From positions 396,307-460,306 of the forward strand of contig CM029381.1 in the NCBI GenBank assembly GCA_017165825.1: a DNA stretch of 64,000 nt, read 5' to 3'. Positions 34,213 to 45,610 of the stretch are shown here, piece after piece. Position 1 is the stretch's first letter; every line of letters starts with the position of its first letter. The position numbers and the translations under genes are program-made. Under the pieces are notes generated by a model. The model saw only the letters and a list, made by a program, of their open reading frames with translations, had not been told where the DNA came from and did not search any database. Source of the stretch: Hepsetus odoe (Eukaryota > Chordata > Actinopteri > Characiformes > Hepsetidae).

Positions 34213-37200
34213 TCTAGGTGTACAGTACTAACAGCCCCAATGGGACGACAGGAAAGGCGTTTAAAGTGCACCTCCAGCTCTGGGACACAGCAGGACAGGA
34301 AAGGTACCTCACGTGATGTTCATTCTCAGACTTTCCCCCCTTTTTAGAAAAACAAGTCACAATTAAAGTTGATTAATACATGATTTGGTGAAAAACCACT
34401 TTTTAAGCCATCAAGAAAGTTGTAAACTGCATATCTTGAAACACATTTCTGTTCATGTAAACATAATGCAATATTAAAATAAATACAAATAAACATGAGT
34501 GCAATGGAATATCATGAGATTTTAGTTTTTTAAGTTTTTAAAGTTCTAAATGTTTCTGTGAGGGAAAAAAAAAATCCCATTAGCGATTCGTTCGGTTTAA
34601 TCAGCATCTCCTGATTTTGTTTAATAAAGGACTTTTGATCAACAAAGAGTTGGATATTAGTTCTTAATCCTGGAGGAAAGGTATGAAAATGTCAGAAAAA
34701 AGAAAAAAAATATTTTGTTTATTTGTTTTGTTTTGCTTATTTATTTGAATTTATTCCCTTATTTAAAACGATTACGCAGATATATAGAATAGAATAGAAT
34801 AGAATAGAATAATCTTTATAATCTTTTATAATCTTTATTATAAAAGTCCCACGAATGGGAAATTTGGGTGTTACAGGGCTCTTTATGAAGAAAGACAGAA
34901 AGAATATAGAAAAATATATAAAAAGAAAAATATAAAGAAGGAGGACATCCATATATAAGAGCTATACATGAGCTATATATACATATACATATTTACATGG
35001 CAAGAAAAAATGTAGATATAAAGAAATTAAGAATATAAAGACAGGATATGACATATATATTAATTTTCTATGAATAGTTTAAGAATTTTCACACAATTTT
35101 TGTTATTTTTAGGACTCTTTAATGCTCTGTAAAGTAACTAAACGGTTTAAAGTTTAAAAACGTTGCTTCCGAATCAGTTTTTTTTTTTTTGATCCTCACA
35201 CCTTCCCAGGCAGGCAGCTGGATATCCAGAAACGGAGGGTCATATGATCCTGTGAAGAGCTGGATTGGCTCAGAAACGGGGAAAGTATTTCTGAGCACAT
35301 GAGTCATTGACGTCCTTGCACTATTTTTAGAGCGAAGGTTTGAGAAATTAGTCGTAGGACTTGAGCCGAAGCCCAAAGACGGCGCTACTTTCGGCGGATC
35401 TGCAGGAGTGTCCGCGTAGTTTCATTCCTATTTTTAACCTTACAGGAGGAAAAAAATTGCTCTCGCATTAGTATTCGTAGGCCATTTCCGCCTCCATTGC
35501 TTATTCAACACGAAATGATGCTCACTCTTGGAACAAAACCTCATATCTCCACATTACAGGAAAAGCAATCTTTCTAAAATTCATTAATATTTTTCAGTAT
35601 AGTAACCCTCACCGTCACTGCAGGTTCAGGAGCCTGACGACGGCCTTCTTCAGAGACGCCATGGGCTTCCTGCTGATGTTTGACCTGACCAGCCAGCAGA
35701 GCTTTCTGAACGTCCGCAACTGGATGAGTCAGTAACCGCGCCACTCTCTTTATTCTGAATGAAAACAAGGAAATATTTCACCCAGACACAGTTAATGTTC
35801 AATGAAATGTAGTTAAAAGTTGAATTAAAAGCCAAAAATTAATATTCAATTAATAGCAGTAGTCAAAAATGTACTGCCTAACCCAGCCGGGATAACGGGG
35901 CCTGTCCCAGTGCTCACAGGGTGAAAGGTGGACAAACACCTTGGACAGGTCTGCTCTTCCTAAATTGAACAATTTCTTTTGGTTTAGACGTGTGCATAAA
36001 GAAATGTAACTGAAAATAAAGTCATTATCCCAAGTTCCAAAATAAATATTAAATATTAATATCTAAAACGTATTTCTAATGACATTAAGCTTCAGATCTG
36101 AATAATATTTTCATCCCAAATACATTTCTAGGAAATGTCATGTCCAAAACCAAATTCTAGGAAAATTCATACCCAAAATGAAGTTTCAGTAACATTAATA
36201 TAAAAAATGGAAATGTAGCGACATTTATATCGGAATGAAATGTGATAGCCATTAAATCACCCTAATAAAGTGAATTTCTTATAAAGATTATACCTGGAAA
36301 AATTCTACTGAGTTTAATATCAGAACGTCTGGATAAAGTTAACATTCAGGATTAATTTCTAATAAAAGAATAACACTTGAATGATATTTTAGTAAAGTTG
36401 GAATAAAATGAACCCACAATGTGGAATGACGTTCTACCAAAAATTGACATCTAAAAATTTTCGGAAACACTAACAATCGGAATAAAATTGCATTAGTATT
36501 CTCTGCACAATTGCATTTTTTTCATTATTTAACCATTTGGACTGAAATTTGAATGAAATGAACGTCTTAGAATTGATTTTAAAAATGCAGCTCAAACGTG
36601 GATCCAGCTGTTGACAAGAACAGGAACGTAATATTTCTAACGTAATATTTCAGCATGTTTTTGTTCTTAAGCTTGTGTCTGATTCAGCCTGTGCTGTAGC
36701 TCGACCGGAAGCACTGGGTGGTGAAGATTTCCATCGACTGCTTGATTCTGAATCCTGACTGTTTGTGATTCGTGTCTGAGCAGGTCAGTTACAGGCGAAC
36801 GCTTACTGCGAAAACCCAGACATCGTTCTCGTGGGCAACAAAGCTGACCTGGCCGACCAGAGGGAGGTCCAGGAGAAGCAAGCGAAAGAGCTGGCGGATA
36901 AATATGGGTAAGTGTGTGTATGTGTGTACTGGGTGATGGTGGAGATGAAACTCTATCATTTAAAAGCCGAATGATTCGGCATGTGTGTGTATATGAAAAG
37001 TGAAAGTGAAAGTGAAAACCCTCATTGCGAGGTCACAGCACATGTGAACCACAACGAAATTGGACCTCTGCTTTTAACCCATGCACACAAGCACCGTGCA
37101 GCAGTGGGCAGCTATTGAAAGCGCCCGGGGAGCAGTGATGGGGATGGTACCTTGCTCAAGGGTAACTCAGGGCAACCTACTTGTGAGGGAATCGAACCCA

Positions 37201-38031
37201 CAATCTTCCGATGCAAGGGCAACTCCCTCACCATATTCTTTTTTTTTTCATTTAACATTTATTTAACCAAGATGTTAGTGAAGTGAAAGGCAAGTGAAAG
37301 TGACTATTTGTCATCAAATCACAACAAAATGTGCAGCAGGGTAACAGTGATGGGGACGGTACCTACTCAGGGGTAACCTACTGGTTTGGAACTCATGTTC
37401 TTCCAATCCTGGCTGCTAGTCTTAATTCAGCAGGCCATGCCTTCTGGTTTAGTGTGATTGTAATCACACACTTGTAATTACACACTTTCCACGATTGACT
37501 CAAGTGCTCAAGGTTGTTTTTTCTTATTGTCTGGAAACAGTTCCACATTTTCAAGAACCATCAAGCTATTGCAGTTTTGCACGACACCATTTCCCTGGGG
37601 TGAGTTTGGTGTGTAGGAACTAGAGTGACCTGCACAGACCCTTGTCCTCAGTATCTCTGAGCACCTTTGGAAACACCATTATTCCCAGACCTTTCCATCC
37701 GAGCCCGATTTCAAAGCTGCTCTTACCTTCTTTTTGTGCAGGGCCATTTGGTAGGGCTTAATGATAGTCTTAGATGATGAGTAGTAGATCTAGTTCTTCA
37801 GTGTCGAAGATCAAATCAACAGTATGCATTCCTCCCCTCTCCAGCATCCCTTACTTTGAGACGAGCGCTGCCACGGGTGCCCAGGTGGACAAGGCGGTGG
37901 TCACTCTGCTGGATCTAGTGATGAAGAGGATGGAGCAGTGTGTGGACAAGCCTGCATCCGACACCCAGAGCGCCGACGGCACCAGCAAGCTGACTGCCAC
38001 CCCTGCCACCGAGAAGAAATGCGCCTGTTAG
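31651..38031 (+). CDS. rab27b: Rab27b small GTPase (five coding exons)
   Basis: Joining 31651-31803, 34218-34303, 35624-35727, 36784-36907 and 37845-38031 gives 654 bases, 217 residues and a TAG stop; all phases agree and all introns are GT-AG. Visible motifs: P-loop GDSGVGKT (16-23), switch [10 protein letters not shown] (38-46), WDTAGQER (73-80), the Rab27 stretch [19 protein letters not shown] (133-136), ETSA (161-164), and a C-terminal CAC for double geranylgeranylation. The N-terminus [19 protein letters not shown] and [20 protein letters not shown] match RAB27B rather than RAB27A as I recall them. Length is close to the usual 218. Known role: membrane-bound GTPase recruiting Slp/Slac2/Munc13-4 effectors for exocytosis of secretory granules, melanosome-type organelles and exosomes. 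No untranslated first exon was identified; an acceptor lies 20 bases before the ATG. Confidence 0.96.
31941..32032 (+). repeat. (GT)n microsatellite in rab27b intron
   Basis: About 46 uninterrupted units in coding intron 1, 140 bp after the donor of coding exon 1. Confidence 0.97.
32110..32825 (+). repeat. Degenerate GATTCAGTG minisatellite in rab27b intron
   Basis: Short units close to TCTGATTCAGTGCTTC recur over 700 bp, clean at 32120-32270 and increasingly diverged to the right. A T-run interrupts at 32211-32225. Confidence 0.75.
32826..32970 (+). repeat. (GT)n-(GA)n and (CA)n microsatellites
   Basis: (GT)n at 32827-32870, (GA)n to 32886, and (CA)n at 32941-32967, within rab27b coding intron 1. 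Confidence 0.93.
33245..33495 (-). mobile_element. tRNA-derived SINE, family 1 (near full length)
   Basis: Tail GTGAAAGTGACAACCCTTG on the left; head GGAGCGGTGGCCTGGTGG on the minus strand at the right. It is antisense within rab27b coding intron 1. Confidence 0.85.
33685..33791 (+). repeat. (TA)n microsatellite
   Basis: Two long TA runs separated by about 14 bases, in rab27b coding intron 1. Confidence 0.97.
33858..34109 (+). repeat. (GGAT)n-(GATA)n-(GA)n compound array
   Basis: About 35 GGAT units (33861-34003), about 11 GATA units (34003-34048), then about 23 GA units (34063-34109). The array ends about 110 bp before coding exon 2. Long Ile/His/Pro/Ser frames across it are artefacts. Confidence 0.97.
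34184..34217 (+). promoter_or_regulatory. UG-repeat 3' splice site of rab27b coding exon 2
   Basis: (TG)n of about 13-14 units runs directly into TTCTAG and the exon. The usual pyrimidine tract is replaced by alternating UG, the sequence TDP-43 and CELF-type proteins bind. Confidence 0.8.
34218..34303 (+). CDS. rab27b: rab27b coding exon 2
   Basis: Encodes [20 protein letters not shown], then LWDTAGQE and part of an Arg codon. The acceptor is a (TG)n run ending TTCTAG in place of a pyrimidine tract. The residues between switch I and the DTAGQE motif vary most from human ([10 protein letters not shown] against AQGPNGSSG-like). Confidence 0.95.
34786..35045 (-). mobile_element. LINE 3' end with (AGAAT)n tail
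   Basis: The (AGAAT)n pentamer tail, then CTTTATTATAAAAGTCCCAC, GAATGGGAAATTTGGGTG and TTACAGGGCTC, resembles the 3' end of a fish non-LTR element in antisense orientation. It is followed by AT-rich decayed DNA. It lies in rab27b coding intron 2. Confidence 0.55.
35624..35727 (+). CDS. rab27b: rab27b coding exon 3
   Basis: Encodes [20 protein letters not shown] and [14 protein letters not shown]. Phase 2 in, phase 1 out, using donor GTCAGT; an in-frame TAA follows a few codons later if unspliced. Confidence 0.95.
35990..36600 (+). repeat. Degenerate AT-rich minisatellite in rab27b intron
   Basis: Phrases like TTTCTAGGAAA, ACATTAATAT and AAAATGAA recur every 30 bp or so across coding intron 3. 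Divergence is high and I cannot fix the unit. Confidence 0.45.
36784..36907 (+). CDS. rab27b: rab27b coding exon 4
   Basis: Encodes [20 protein letters not shown], then [20 protein letters not shown] and Tyr-Gly. It contains the guanine-specificity motif NKAD. Consensus donor GTAAGT is followed by a UG-rich stretch. Confidence 0.95.
36998..37240 (-). mobile_element. tRNA-derived SINE, family 1
   Basis: Left tail AAAGTGAAAGTGAAAGTG, middle GCAGCAGTGGGCAGCTATTG, B-box region CGAACCCACAATCTTCCGA; the extreme head is lost. In rab27b coding intron 4. Confidence 0.8.
37278..37435 (-). mobile_element. tRNA-derived SINE fragment, family 1
   Basis: A second, shorter and internally deleted copy in the same orientation 40 bp further on (GTGCAGCAGGGTAACAGTGA joins two normally separate blocks). 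Confidence 0.65.
37845..38031 (+). CDS. rab27b: rab27b coding exon 5 and stop
   Basis: Encodes [20 protein letters not shown], then [16 protein letters not shown], a variable hypervariable tail (Ala/Thr/Ser-rich) and terminal EKKCAC. The body is family-typical; the tail is species-specific. Confidence 0.95.
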
Positions 38032-38240
38032 AAATGCAAGGCCCCGACTCCGTCCCTGCAGTGCTCCCCCTCCGTTGGACAAACATGGAGTTGCAGCTCA
38101 GCCCCTTTTGCGCTGATGTGGTCGTGGATAGCCGAGGCTCTGGACACCTTTTGGTCCAGCCCTGTCTGTCCTGGCTCACTGAATTTAGGAAGTCTGAACG
38201 TTGGGTTTTTTTTGTTGTTTTGTTTTGTTTCTTTCCTCAA

Positions 38241-38246
38241 AATAAA
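38241..38246 (+). terminator. Proximal poly(A) signal of rab27b
   Basis: First AATAAA after the stop (210 bases downstream). Other AATAAA hexamers occur at about 42178 and 43101, so a much longer 3' UTR is also possible. Confidence 0.55.
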
Positions 38247-38264
38247 CATATCTTTAAAGTAGGG

Positions 38265-41200
38265 GTTGCACCACCCACCTTTACCGAATGAATGTTTTTA
38301 GTCCTCATTTTCATAAATTGTGCCTAAATTTACAGTTACGTGTCGAAATATCTTGTGTTCCAGGGTTAGGGTTACCACTTAACTCCCAGACTAGCGAAAT
38401 TGACAAGGCCAGATTTCTGAAAGGAGATTAAGACTTACCCCGAAGTCTGGACCATTTTATTAGTACAAAAGGCCAACAATGCCTCATTTCTCAGACGAAT
38501 AGTGCTGATCCAGGATCAGTTCATGCCCTTACATTTACAGCATTTAGTGGACACCCTTGAAGTGGAATTCAAACCTGCAACCTCTTGGTTGGTAGGTGAG
38601 TATCCTACCACTAGACCACCACCATCCTCTTCATTATGAAACAAATAGCATGAACTGATTCTCCAACAGTTCCATGCAAAAGGCACATTTGAAAGTAAAA
38701 TTACTTCCTCTTCCTCTTACATCCTGTTACTTACAGTTCTACAAAGTCATACAATGTTGCACATTGTTCATTTGTTTCCCGCAATTATTCACAAATAAGT
38801 TGGAAATATGCCGATAAATAAATTTAGTAAAATTTTATGTTCCTTGTAGAAATTGATTGACCTGGTCTGGGATCAGTACCCTGAGGGATTTGCTATATAC
38901 GGGCCAACAATTGCACATGGGAGCTATGAATTATAATGCTAGCTAGAGCTAGCTATCTATAGCTAGCTATAAAGCCCAAAAAAGCTGTGTTTGGTAACAT
39001 TTTATTGTAGGCTGGCATCCACATATGCCTTTTAAAAGAACAGACATGAAACTACATAAGTGCTTTTCAACAAACGTCCATTGTGATTGGTTTGCAACTG
39101 ATGAAATTAGCATTAATGGTAAACTTATTTTAAAAAATACATTTTAACGTCAGTTACAAAAAGCTTATGTAAATTTTGTGCAGCCTATGAGCACGACTCT
39201 GCAGTTAAGTATTTTGAAATACTCATGTAGATGTTTAAAAAATGGACGTACGATATACAATTGCAGTCCCTCTTGGGTCCTGAAGGGGCGCTAAACAAGA
39301 CCCAACCCCTGTCACTCAAAGCAATCTGTTACTTGAAGTTGCTAAGAAAATGTTGCAAACATTTGACTTTTGTAATGCTTCGTTTGACAGGGTTTGCCTT
39401 TGTCCAAACACTCAGACTAAACTTGTATTTCAGTGGGTTAGTCATAAGGTCCAAATGTCCAGTAGCAGCCTTTTTTTTTAGTTTGCTTTATGATACATTG
39501 AACTTTTCTTGTTGTCTTCACAAATCCACCGTCCTCCTGAATGTAAGGAACATATTGGTTAATTTCCTTCTGTTAAATATTCACCAAGACATGTGCAGCC
39601 GACCAGTATTTAAAGGTATTTGGCATTTATTTCTCACATACATTGATTGAATCGTTATTAAGGCTTTAACGTTAGTCTGGTTTAAAATCAAAGTCTAGTC
39701 AAACTGTCGAGACATACTTTTTCTTTTCATTGGTGACTCAGAGCTACAAAGCTAATGTAACAATTTCAGCACAGACCGTGGGAAGGTAATCTCTCGTAGA
39801 CTTGCTTATGTGGTTTCTGCCACTGATATTTTAAGGTGGCAGATTTCTAAAAACTCTTCGCAGTTCAGAGGTCAGTCTATCATTTATCCAATGGCTACTT
39901 TGTATGAGGTACAGTTGACTCTTCAAATTGTGCAAACTATGGATACGGCCCGTGTTAACCCTTATTGCTGCTAAACAAACACGTTCAATCAAAAATTATG
40001 GCATATTTTTTGGTTGGAGCCATGTAGGAATCATACGACCAGGTGATAGAAGCTGGTCTGCAGACATAGAGCCACCAAAAGCAGGGAGCACTCACCCTGT
40101 GTTGCTTTCAAACTTGGACAAAAGTAAATTAGCATTGCTAAAACTGAATTAGCAGTAACACTATCGCAGACTGCTGATTTGTCCATTTTAAGTTACTTAT
40201 TAGGGACAATAACCTTGTTAATTGGCTACTTTGGGGTGGTGGGAGAAATGGGAACTGAGAAATGGCTTGGCACTTTCATGTTCACATCACCTAGTGCTTT
40301 GTTGGATTGCAGGGCATAGGGCATCATTTGGGACAAGGCCATAAAGTGAAAGTGACTATTTGCCATTGTGAAAGCACCTGGGGAGCAGTGAAAGGGATGG
40401 TGCATTGCTCATGTGTACCTCATGGCAACCTTACTGCTCCTGCCATGATGCTGATGCTGCCATGCTGGAAGAGTAAAATCTAGAACATTCGCCCTTAAAG
40501 TTCTACCATATCTTTTCAACACTTTTATTTTTAAGACACCCTGAAACAGAATCAGCTTTCTGCTGAGTCCTTCCCGAGACAGAATGATGATAATTATTCT
40601 CCCTTGGACTCTCAGCAATGGCTGGCTTGTCATCATCAGGGAATAGACTCCCAAGACAGCGTAGGGTGGTCAGGCAGTTAAGACAGATGGAAGAGAGGCT
40701 GAGAAACACATGAGAAACATGGTCCACAAAATCCTTTCTGGGCTACATTTCGAAACCCGACATGCTCTGGGATCTGGGTACCAAAAGTCCTTCAAACTGA
40801 TAATTTAGAGTGTGAAATAAATCCATGCTTAGTCACTTTCATCTGTTTATTGGCCTGCATAATCAGTGTGGTGATGATAATCTTGTTTACAGAAGTGAAG
40901 TAAGACCTGCCATGTAGACGATCTGAGCAACAAAAAAAAAAAGCGTCCATCCATAGAAGTGCCCCCTTCCATTCTCTTCAGTAATAGTGCTGTGACAAGG
41001 CTCTTGCAGGGTAAATACACTGGAGCCAGAGTGGCCTACTTGCACAAACATCGCTTGTTATTCACTGCACAATTGAAGATTTTTAAAGTGCACTTTCTCA
41101 AAAGGAGCCTCTTGGGTCTGTAACAGACTTCAGTAGTATTAATCCAGGCTTAACCCCATTGGTGTACTTCATTTTTCTATGCTAGAAACATTTTGTCCAT

Positions 41201-43290
41201 GACTCCTTAGTGCCAAAACAAAAGCCTTGTGCCATATTCCTCCCACTTCCATCAGCTCAGACCTGCAGAGTTACTGAAAGGCTTGGCGTTTGCTCCCAAT
41301 TCACTGACGTTTAAGTCGAGTTGACACTGTTGGGAGGTCTCCTTTTTTGCACGCTACTTGAAGGGGCATTCTGGCCTAAAACGAGTTCAACGCTGTAACA
41401 TCCCTCTGCCTCTTTTGAAATTCCCCATTTTTTTACACTTTCCATGGTCAGTGTTGTCTTGCTGCAATGCGCTATGCGAATAGGAATCCCTGTGGTGTCA
41501 AAAAACCCTGACTGCCAGCCTAACATCTGAGAAAGCTTGCTCCAATTTGCATCTTGCCAGTTTTCTTCTTGTTCTTGCCTTTGCAAAGACAGTTAGAAGA
41601 GTCCAAGCCTATAACGAGAAGGCCAAACATTTCAAACAGCCTTTGTGCAATTTGTGGTTCCTCTCAAATTGGAGATACATCCAAAAGGGGGTTCTCTGGA
41701 GAAGCTCCCTTGAACCAACCATAAAGGGGGGTCACAAAAATGTTGCTCTGGTTCAGTCTTCTGTTGTGGCTGGAGTGCCCCTTTAAGACAGAGTCAACAG
41801 TTGGCTTTTGCTTTCCACGATCCTTGGACCAAACAGTCCCATTATAAATGAGAGTTACCCTTTTCAGGACGATACAGGACCGCCTCGTTCAAGAAAAAGA
41901 ACTAGCTGATATGTACGTCTTAACTCCAGACCCTTCTTTAAAAAGTTTACATGGAATGATTCTCTTGTTGTGCCTGTATAGCTCTACTGACCAATGACTC
42001 TGTCCGATCCTTTGTACCAGTTGTGAACTCTTAGATATTTTATTGCATAAAATATATATTTAACAAAAAAAAAGAGAAAATATATTAGGTATGAGTAGGA
42101 TGTGTAACAGTATACCAGGTTAACATGAACTCAGTTTTCTTTGAGAACAGTTATGAGTGTTCTGTATGTTGCTAATGAATAAAGAAAAAAAAATACATTG
42201 TTAGACTATTGCGATGCCTGCGGCTCTGTATGTTCAAGGCTGAGCAAGTGTGTGAGTGTGTGTGAGCAAGCACTTACCCATTATTTCTGGACTCAAGTGT
42301 GTTTTAGCGCATTATAGCATGAACTGATGGGGAATATGCTTTTTGCGAGTGGGTTTTTGGCCTTTTCCTGGGTCTACAGATATATGTCATCCCTTTTCAA
42401 GACAAGACCTAGGGTTGTTGGATGGGAGCCAGGGTGTCTCAGCAGTTCTTTACCTTGCTTAAAGGGCTCGAACCAGCTTTAGAGGAGTATGGGATTCATT
42501 TTCATGACCTAATCTCTATCTGCTGCATCTGTAGTGCTCGGCCAATTGTAATTTCAATGTTTCCCTGTTCTTAGAAACACAGAAATAATACATTCGTCAA
42601 ATGAGCAGCAGTAAATGAATGAATTCTTGATCAATCCATGGAAGCTATTCTTTTCGAAGGTTGCCAGTCCATTTCAAGGCAGGCTACCTCAAAAGGGGTC
42701 AATTTTGCAAGCGTGTCTATAGATCATGGAAGGAAACCCTTGCAAATATGGGGGAAAAAAAAACCACATAGGACCCAGGCATCAGCACAGGGAGACAGAA
42801 CGAACATCTGTGGTAACCAATCGCAGGCCAAAGATGCAGCAGGTTTAGTGGGTTTAGTATTTCTTTAAACGTGATGGTGTTGAGAGCACATTACCTGGTT
42901 AAAGTGTAAATTCTATTAGGTTTCATTGCTTGAGATTATCTTGAATGATATTTTGGCAAAAAAGTATGCTTTGCACAGCCGTGTTCCTTTAAAGCGCCAT
43001 CGTTTTTTTGTATATTTCCAAATGATGTTTAGTGCATTTTCCAAATGGCTTATGGCTCAGTTTATGCTCTCACCTTTTGTTTTCTTTTATATCAATCAGT
43101 AAATAAAGTTTTCAAAACCAAGGAACTTGCAGTTGCTTTTGATTTTAGCATTTTACTGAATTCTCTAATAGCACTTATTCAAATATAAATACATGTCTTA
43201 AGTATGAAGACGATACAGTGGTGGCAACTTTGTGAAGCCTTTAGAATTTAAGTTCATGGGAACCATGTCCTGACATTTTCCTTTAGAATT
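38265..43290 (+). other. rab27b 3' region, possible long 3' UTR
   Basis: Largely single-copy AT-rich sequence with no supported coding frame. It includes a dispersed-repeat fragment at 38530-38635 (CATTTACAGCATTTAGTGGA) and a SINE scrap at 40345-40435. Poly(A)-signal-like sites occur near 42178 (GCTAATGAATAAAG) and 43101 (CAGTAAATAAAG). The low repeat density compared with the flanks fits a transcribed UTR, but this is inference. Confidence 0.35.
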
Positions 43291-43299
43291 TGCTGGTTT

Positions 43300-44580
43300 A
43301 ATCAAGAACAGCAAGCCTCCCTGGCAGAGATGCAATAAAAATGCTGCCACCACCATGATGGATAGATCATTATATCATCTAAATATCTTATTTTGACCAA
43401 AACATTATATTTTGGTCTCATCTGTCCACAAAACATTCAAAAAGCTTTCTTGCTTGAGATCTTTATCCAACTGAAGATTTTTTTGCAACCCTGCCATGCA
43501 CATCACTGTTGTTTTAGGTTCTCCTGATGGTGGATACCTGAACTTTAACTACTGTAGGAGAGACCAGTACCCTGCATTATTTAGAGACCTTTGGACACTA
43601 GTTGTTAGCAATCTTCACTGGCTGTGCCCCTTCTGTAAAGGGTAATGATAGTCTTGAATCTGTCTTGATTATGGATTTATGGAGCCCACATGTTGGAGAA
43701 GGTGGCACTGACGAAAAGACTGGAGGCGGCGCTGGAGGTGTCAGAGCTTAAGGTGCTGAGATTTTCGTTGGGTGTGACGAGGATGGACAGGATTAGAAAT
43801 GAGTATATTAGAGGGACAGCTCAGGTTGGACATTTTGGGGACAAAGTTAGAGAAGTAAGGTTGCATTGGTTTGGACATTTCCAGAGGAGAGACAAGGATT
43901 ATATTGGGAGGAGGATGTTAAAGATGGAGCTGCCATGAAAGAAGAGAAGAGGAAGACCAAAGAGGAGGTTTATGGATGTGGTGAGAGAGGACATGCAGGG
44001 GATCAGTTTGAAGGAGAAAGATGCAGAGGACAGGAAGAAATGGAAACAGATGATCTGCTGCATTGACCGAAAAAAAAAATGGATTTATGGAGTCCAAACT
44101 CTTTTGACACTTTTTTCCAGCCTGATGGAGATCAACATCTCTTTTCTGAGCTTGTCAGAAGGATAATTTGTTCAGTGCATATAAAGGTGCTTTGTGAATA
44201 TCAGACTTTGAAAGACCTTTAAATAAAACAATGTCCTGATCATCATGGCCTTGATTGAAAAAACCCAGATTAACTGTTAATCCTAAAGTTTCACATACTT
44301 TTACCAATCACATATCTGTAACATTAGATTTTCCTCCAATAACTGAGCGAGTATAATATGTCCGTCTTTTTAAAAGTTTTTAAATCTCTTGATTTGTTTT
44401 CAGGACATGAAAACCTGATTAAGTTTTAGGTCAAATTGATTCAGATTTTTATATTTACCATTCAAACGTAATATTGGATCATTATCCTCAATAAACAAAC
44501 TTCTTTTAGGAACTGTGTGAAAAATGTTTCAAATATTGTCTAAATTATCAAAACTTTTTAAAAGTTAGTAAACTTTCATT
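43300..44580 (-). mobile_element. Tc1-like DNA transposon remnant, split by an RTE-like insertion
   Basis: Left part (43300-43672) has ATGCTGCCACCACCATGATG and TTTTGGTCTCATCTGTCCAC, phrases I know from reversed Tc1-type transposase genes. The right part (44095-44580) continues with TTTGAAAGACCTTTAAATAA and TTCACATACTTTTACC. The two parts are separated by the RTE-like copy. No intact transposase. Confidence 0.6.
43682..44080 (+). pseudogene. RTE-like retrotransposon 3' part, with target-site duplication
   Basis: One frame covers EKVALTKRLEAALEVSELKV, LRFSLGVTRMDRIRNEYIRG, TAQVGHFGDKVREVRLHWFG and RRMLKMELP. After a stop or frame change, RRGRPKRRFMDVVREDMQG follows. It ends in an A-run. Near-identical ATGGATTTATGGAG sits on both sides (about 43671-43684 and 44079-44092), marking the insertion site. 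Confidence 0.75.
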
Positions 44581-45181
44581 CTGCACTATAACACAAGATA
44601 GATAAACTAGGGCACTTGTTAGCTCTTAGACATGATTCCAGGTCCATTATGAAGACGTGTGCAGGTTTAGTCCGAGTTTAAATGGTTATTTTCCAAGCAC
44701 TGATGCCATGAAATTTGTTGAAACCCGATAAATGTTGAAATAGCTCATGAAGCAATAACTGTGCTGTCACTACGGGTCTAATGCTAATCAAACATTTCAC
44801 ACTTCCCTCAAATTATATGTTTAATGTGGTTCCTAAAGACAAAGATACATGCAATATTCAGGCTCCACACGAGCTTCATCATAAGCTTTCACACGATTCT
44901 AGCTCTAATGGAAATCTAAAGAAACAAACATCTTGACTTCATTAGAATGGATACATTTGGCTTTAAAAGAAGACAAAAACAAGCTTGTTGAGCAACCGGA
45001 ACCAAATTTATTTGCTAAAAACAAGGGAGCATGGGCTAAACCCAAAAAGTTTTACAAGCAGCCTCAACCAGGCCCACTGGCTTTGCATTTATTGTTTCCT
45101 GTAGGTCATGGGGAAGTTGCTAATGCTCTTTATGGGTCAACACTGACATCTAGTGGACTGGGATGCACATCACGTGTTCTA

Positions 45182-45610
45182 CAGTAATGTGAAAAATTCA
45201 TGAGCCAGCCTTCATCTGATATGTATACTTTATATGTGGACTTCTTGTATTTATTTATATTTTTTATGTATTGTTTCATGAAATACAAAGTTTTTGGCTC
45301 TCACTTTCAGGGCAGTCCCTGTACCTGACCTGTTTCAGAGGCAGAAGCAGTGTGGGACTCTCAACTCAACTCAGTGGAACCAGAAGGCAGCCAAAAGAAG
45401 AGCTCTGGAACGTCCTTCAAGAAGAAGCCTGGAGAACTGTCCCTGAACTCAAACGACAAGAAGAGAGTTCAGGCTGTGCTGAATAATAACGATGGTCAAA
45501 TCAATTATAGACAGCTGGACTATACATTCTTTTTGTATGAAAACTCTTTACCTGTTTGTTTGCAATAAACCACTAAGCATATATGGCTCAAGACTTTTGC
45601 ACAGCACTGT
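45182..45610 (+). mobile_element. Tc1-like element with transposase C-terminus (TIR family 2)
   Basis: The left end ACAGTAATGTGAAAAATTC and right end (inverse) CAGTGCTGTGCAAAAGTC are both followed by TTGAGCC-like sequence. Inside, two frames share a Tc1 C-terminus: PKEELWNVLQEEAWRTVPE, then after a frameshift KKRVQAVLNNNDGQINY. The catalytic domain is missing. Confidence 0.75.

Noticed and set aside
33660..34271. Longest open frame in the window (203 codons, minus) with Ile/His/Pro/Ser repeats
   Set aside because: It is a translation of the TA, GGAT, GATA and GA microsatellites inside a rab27b intron.
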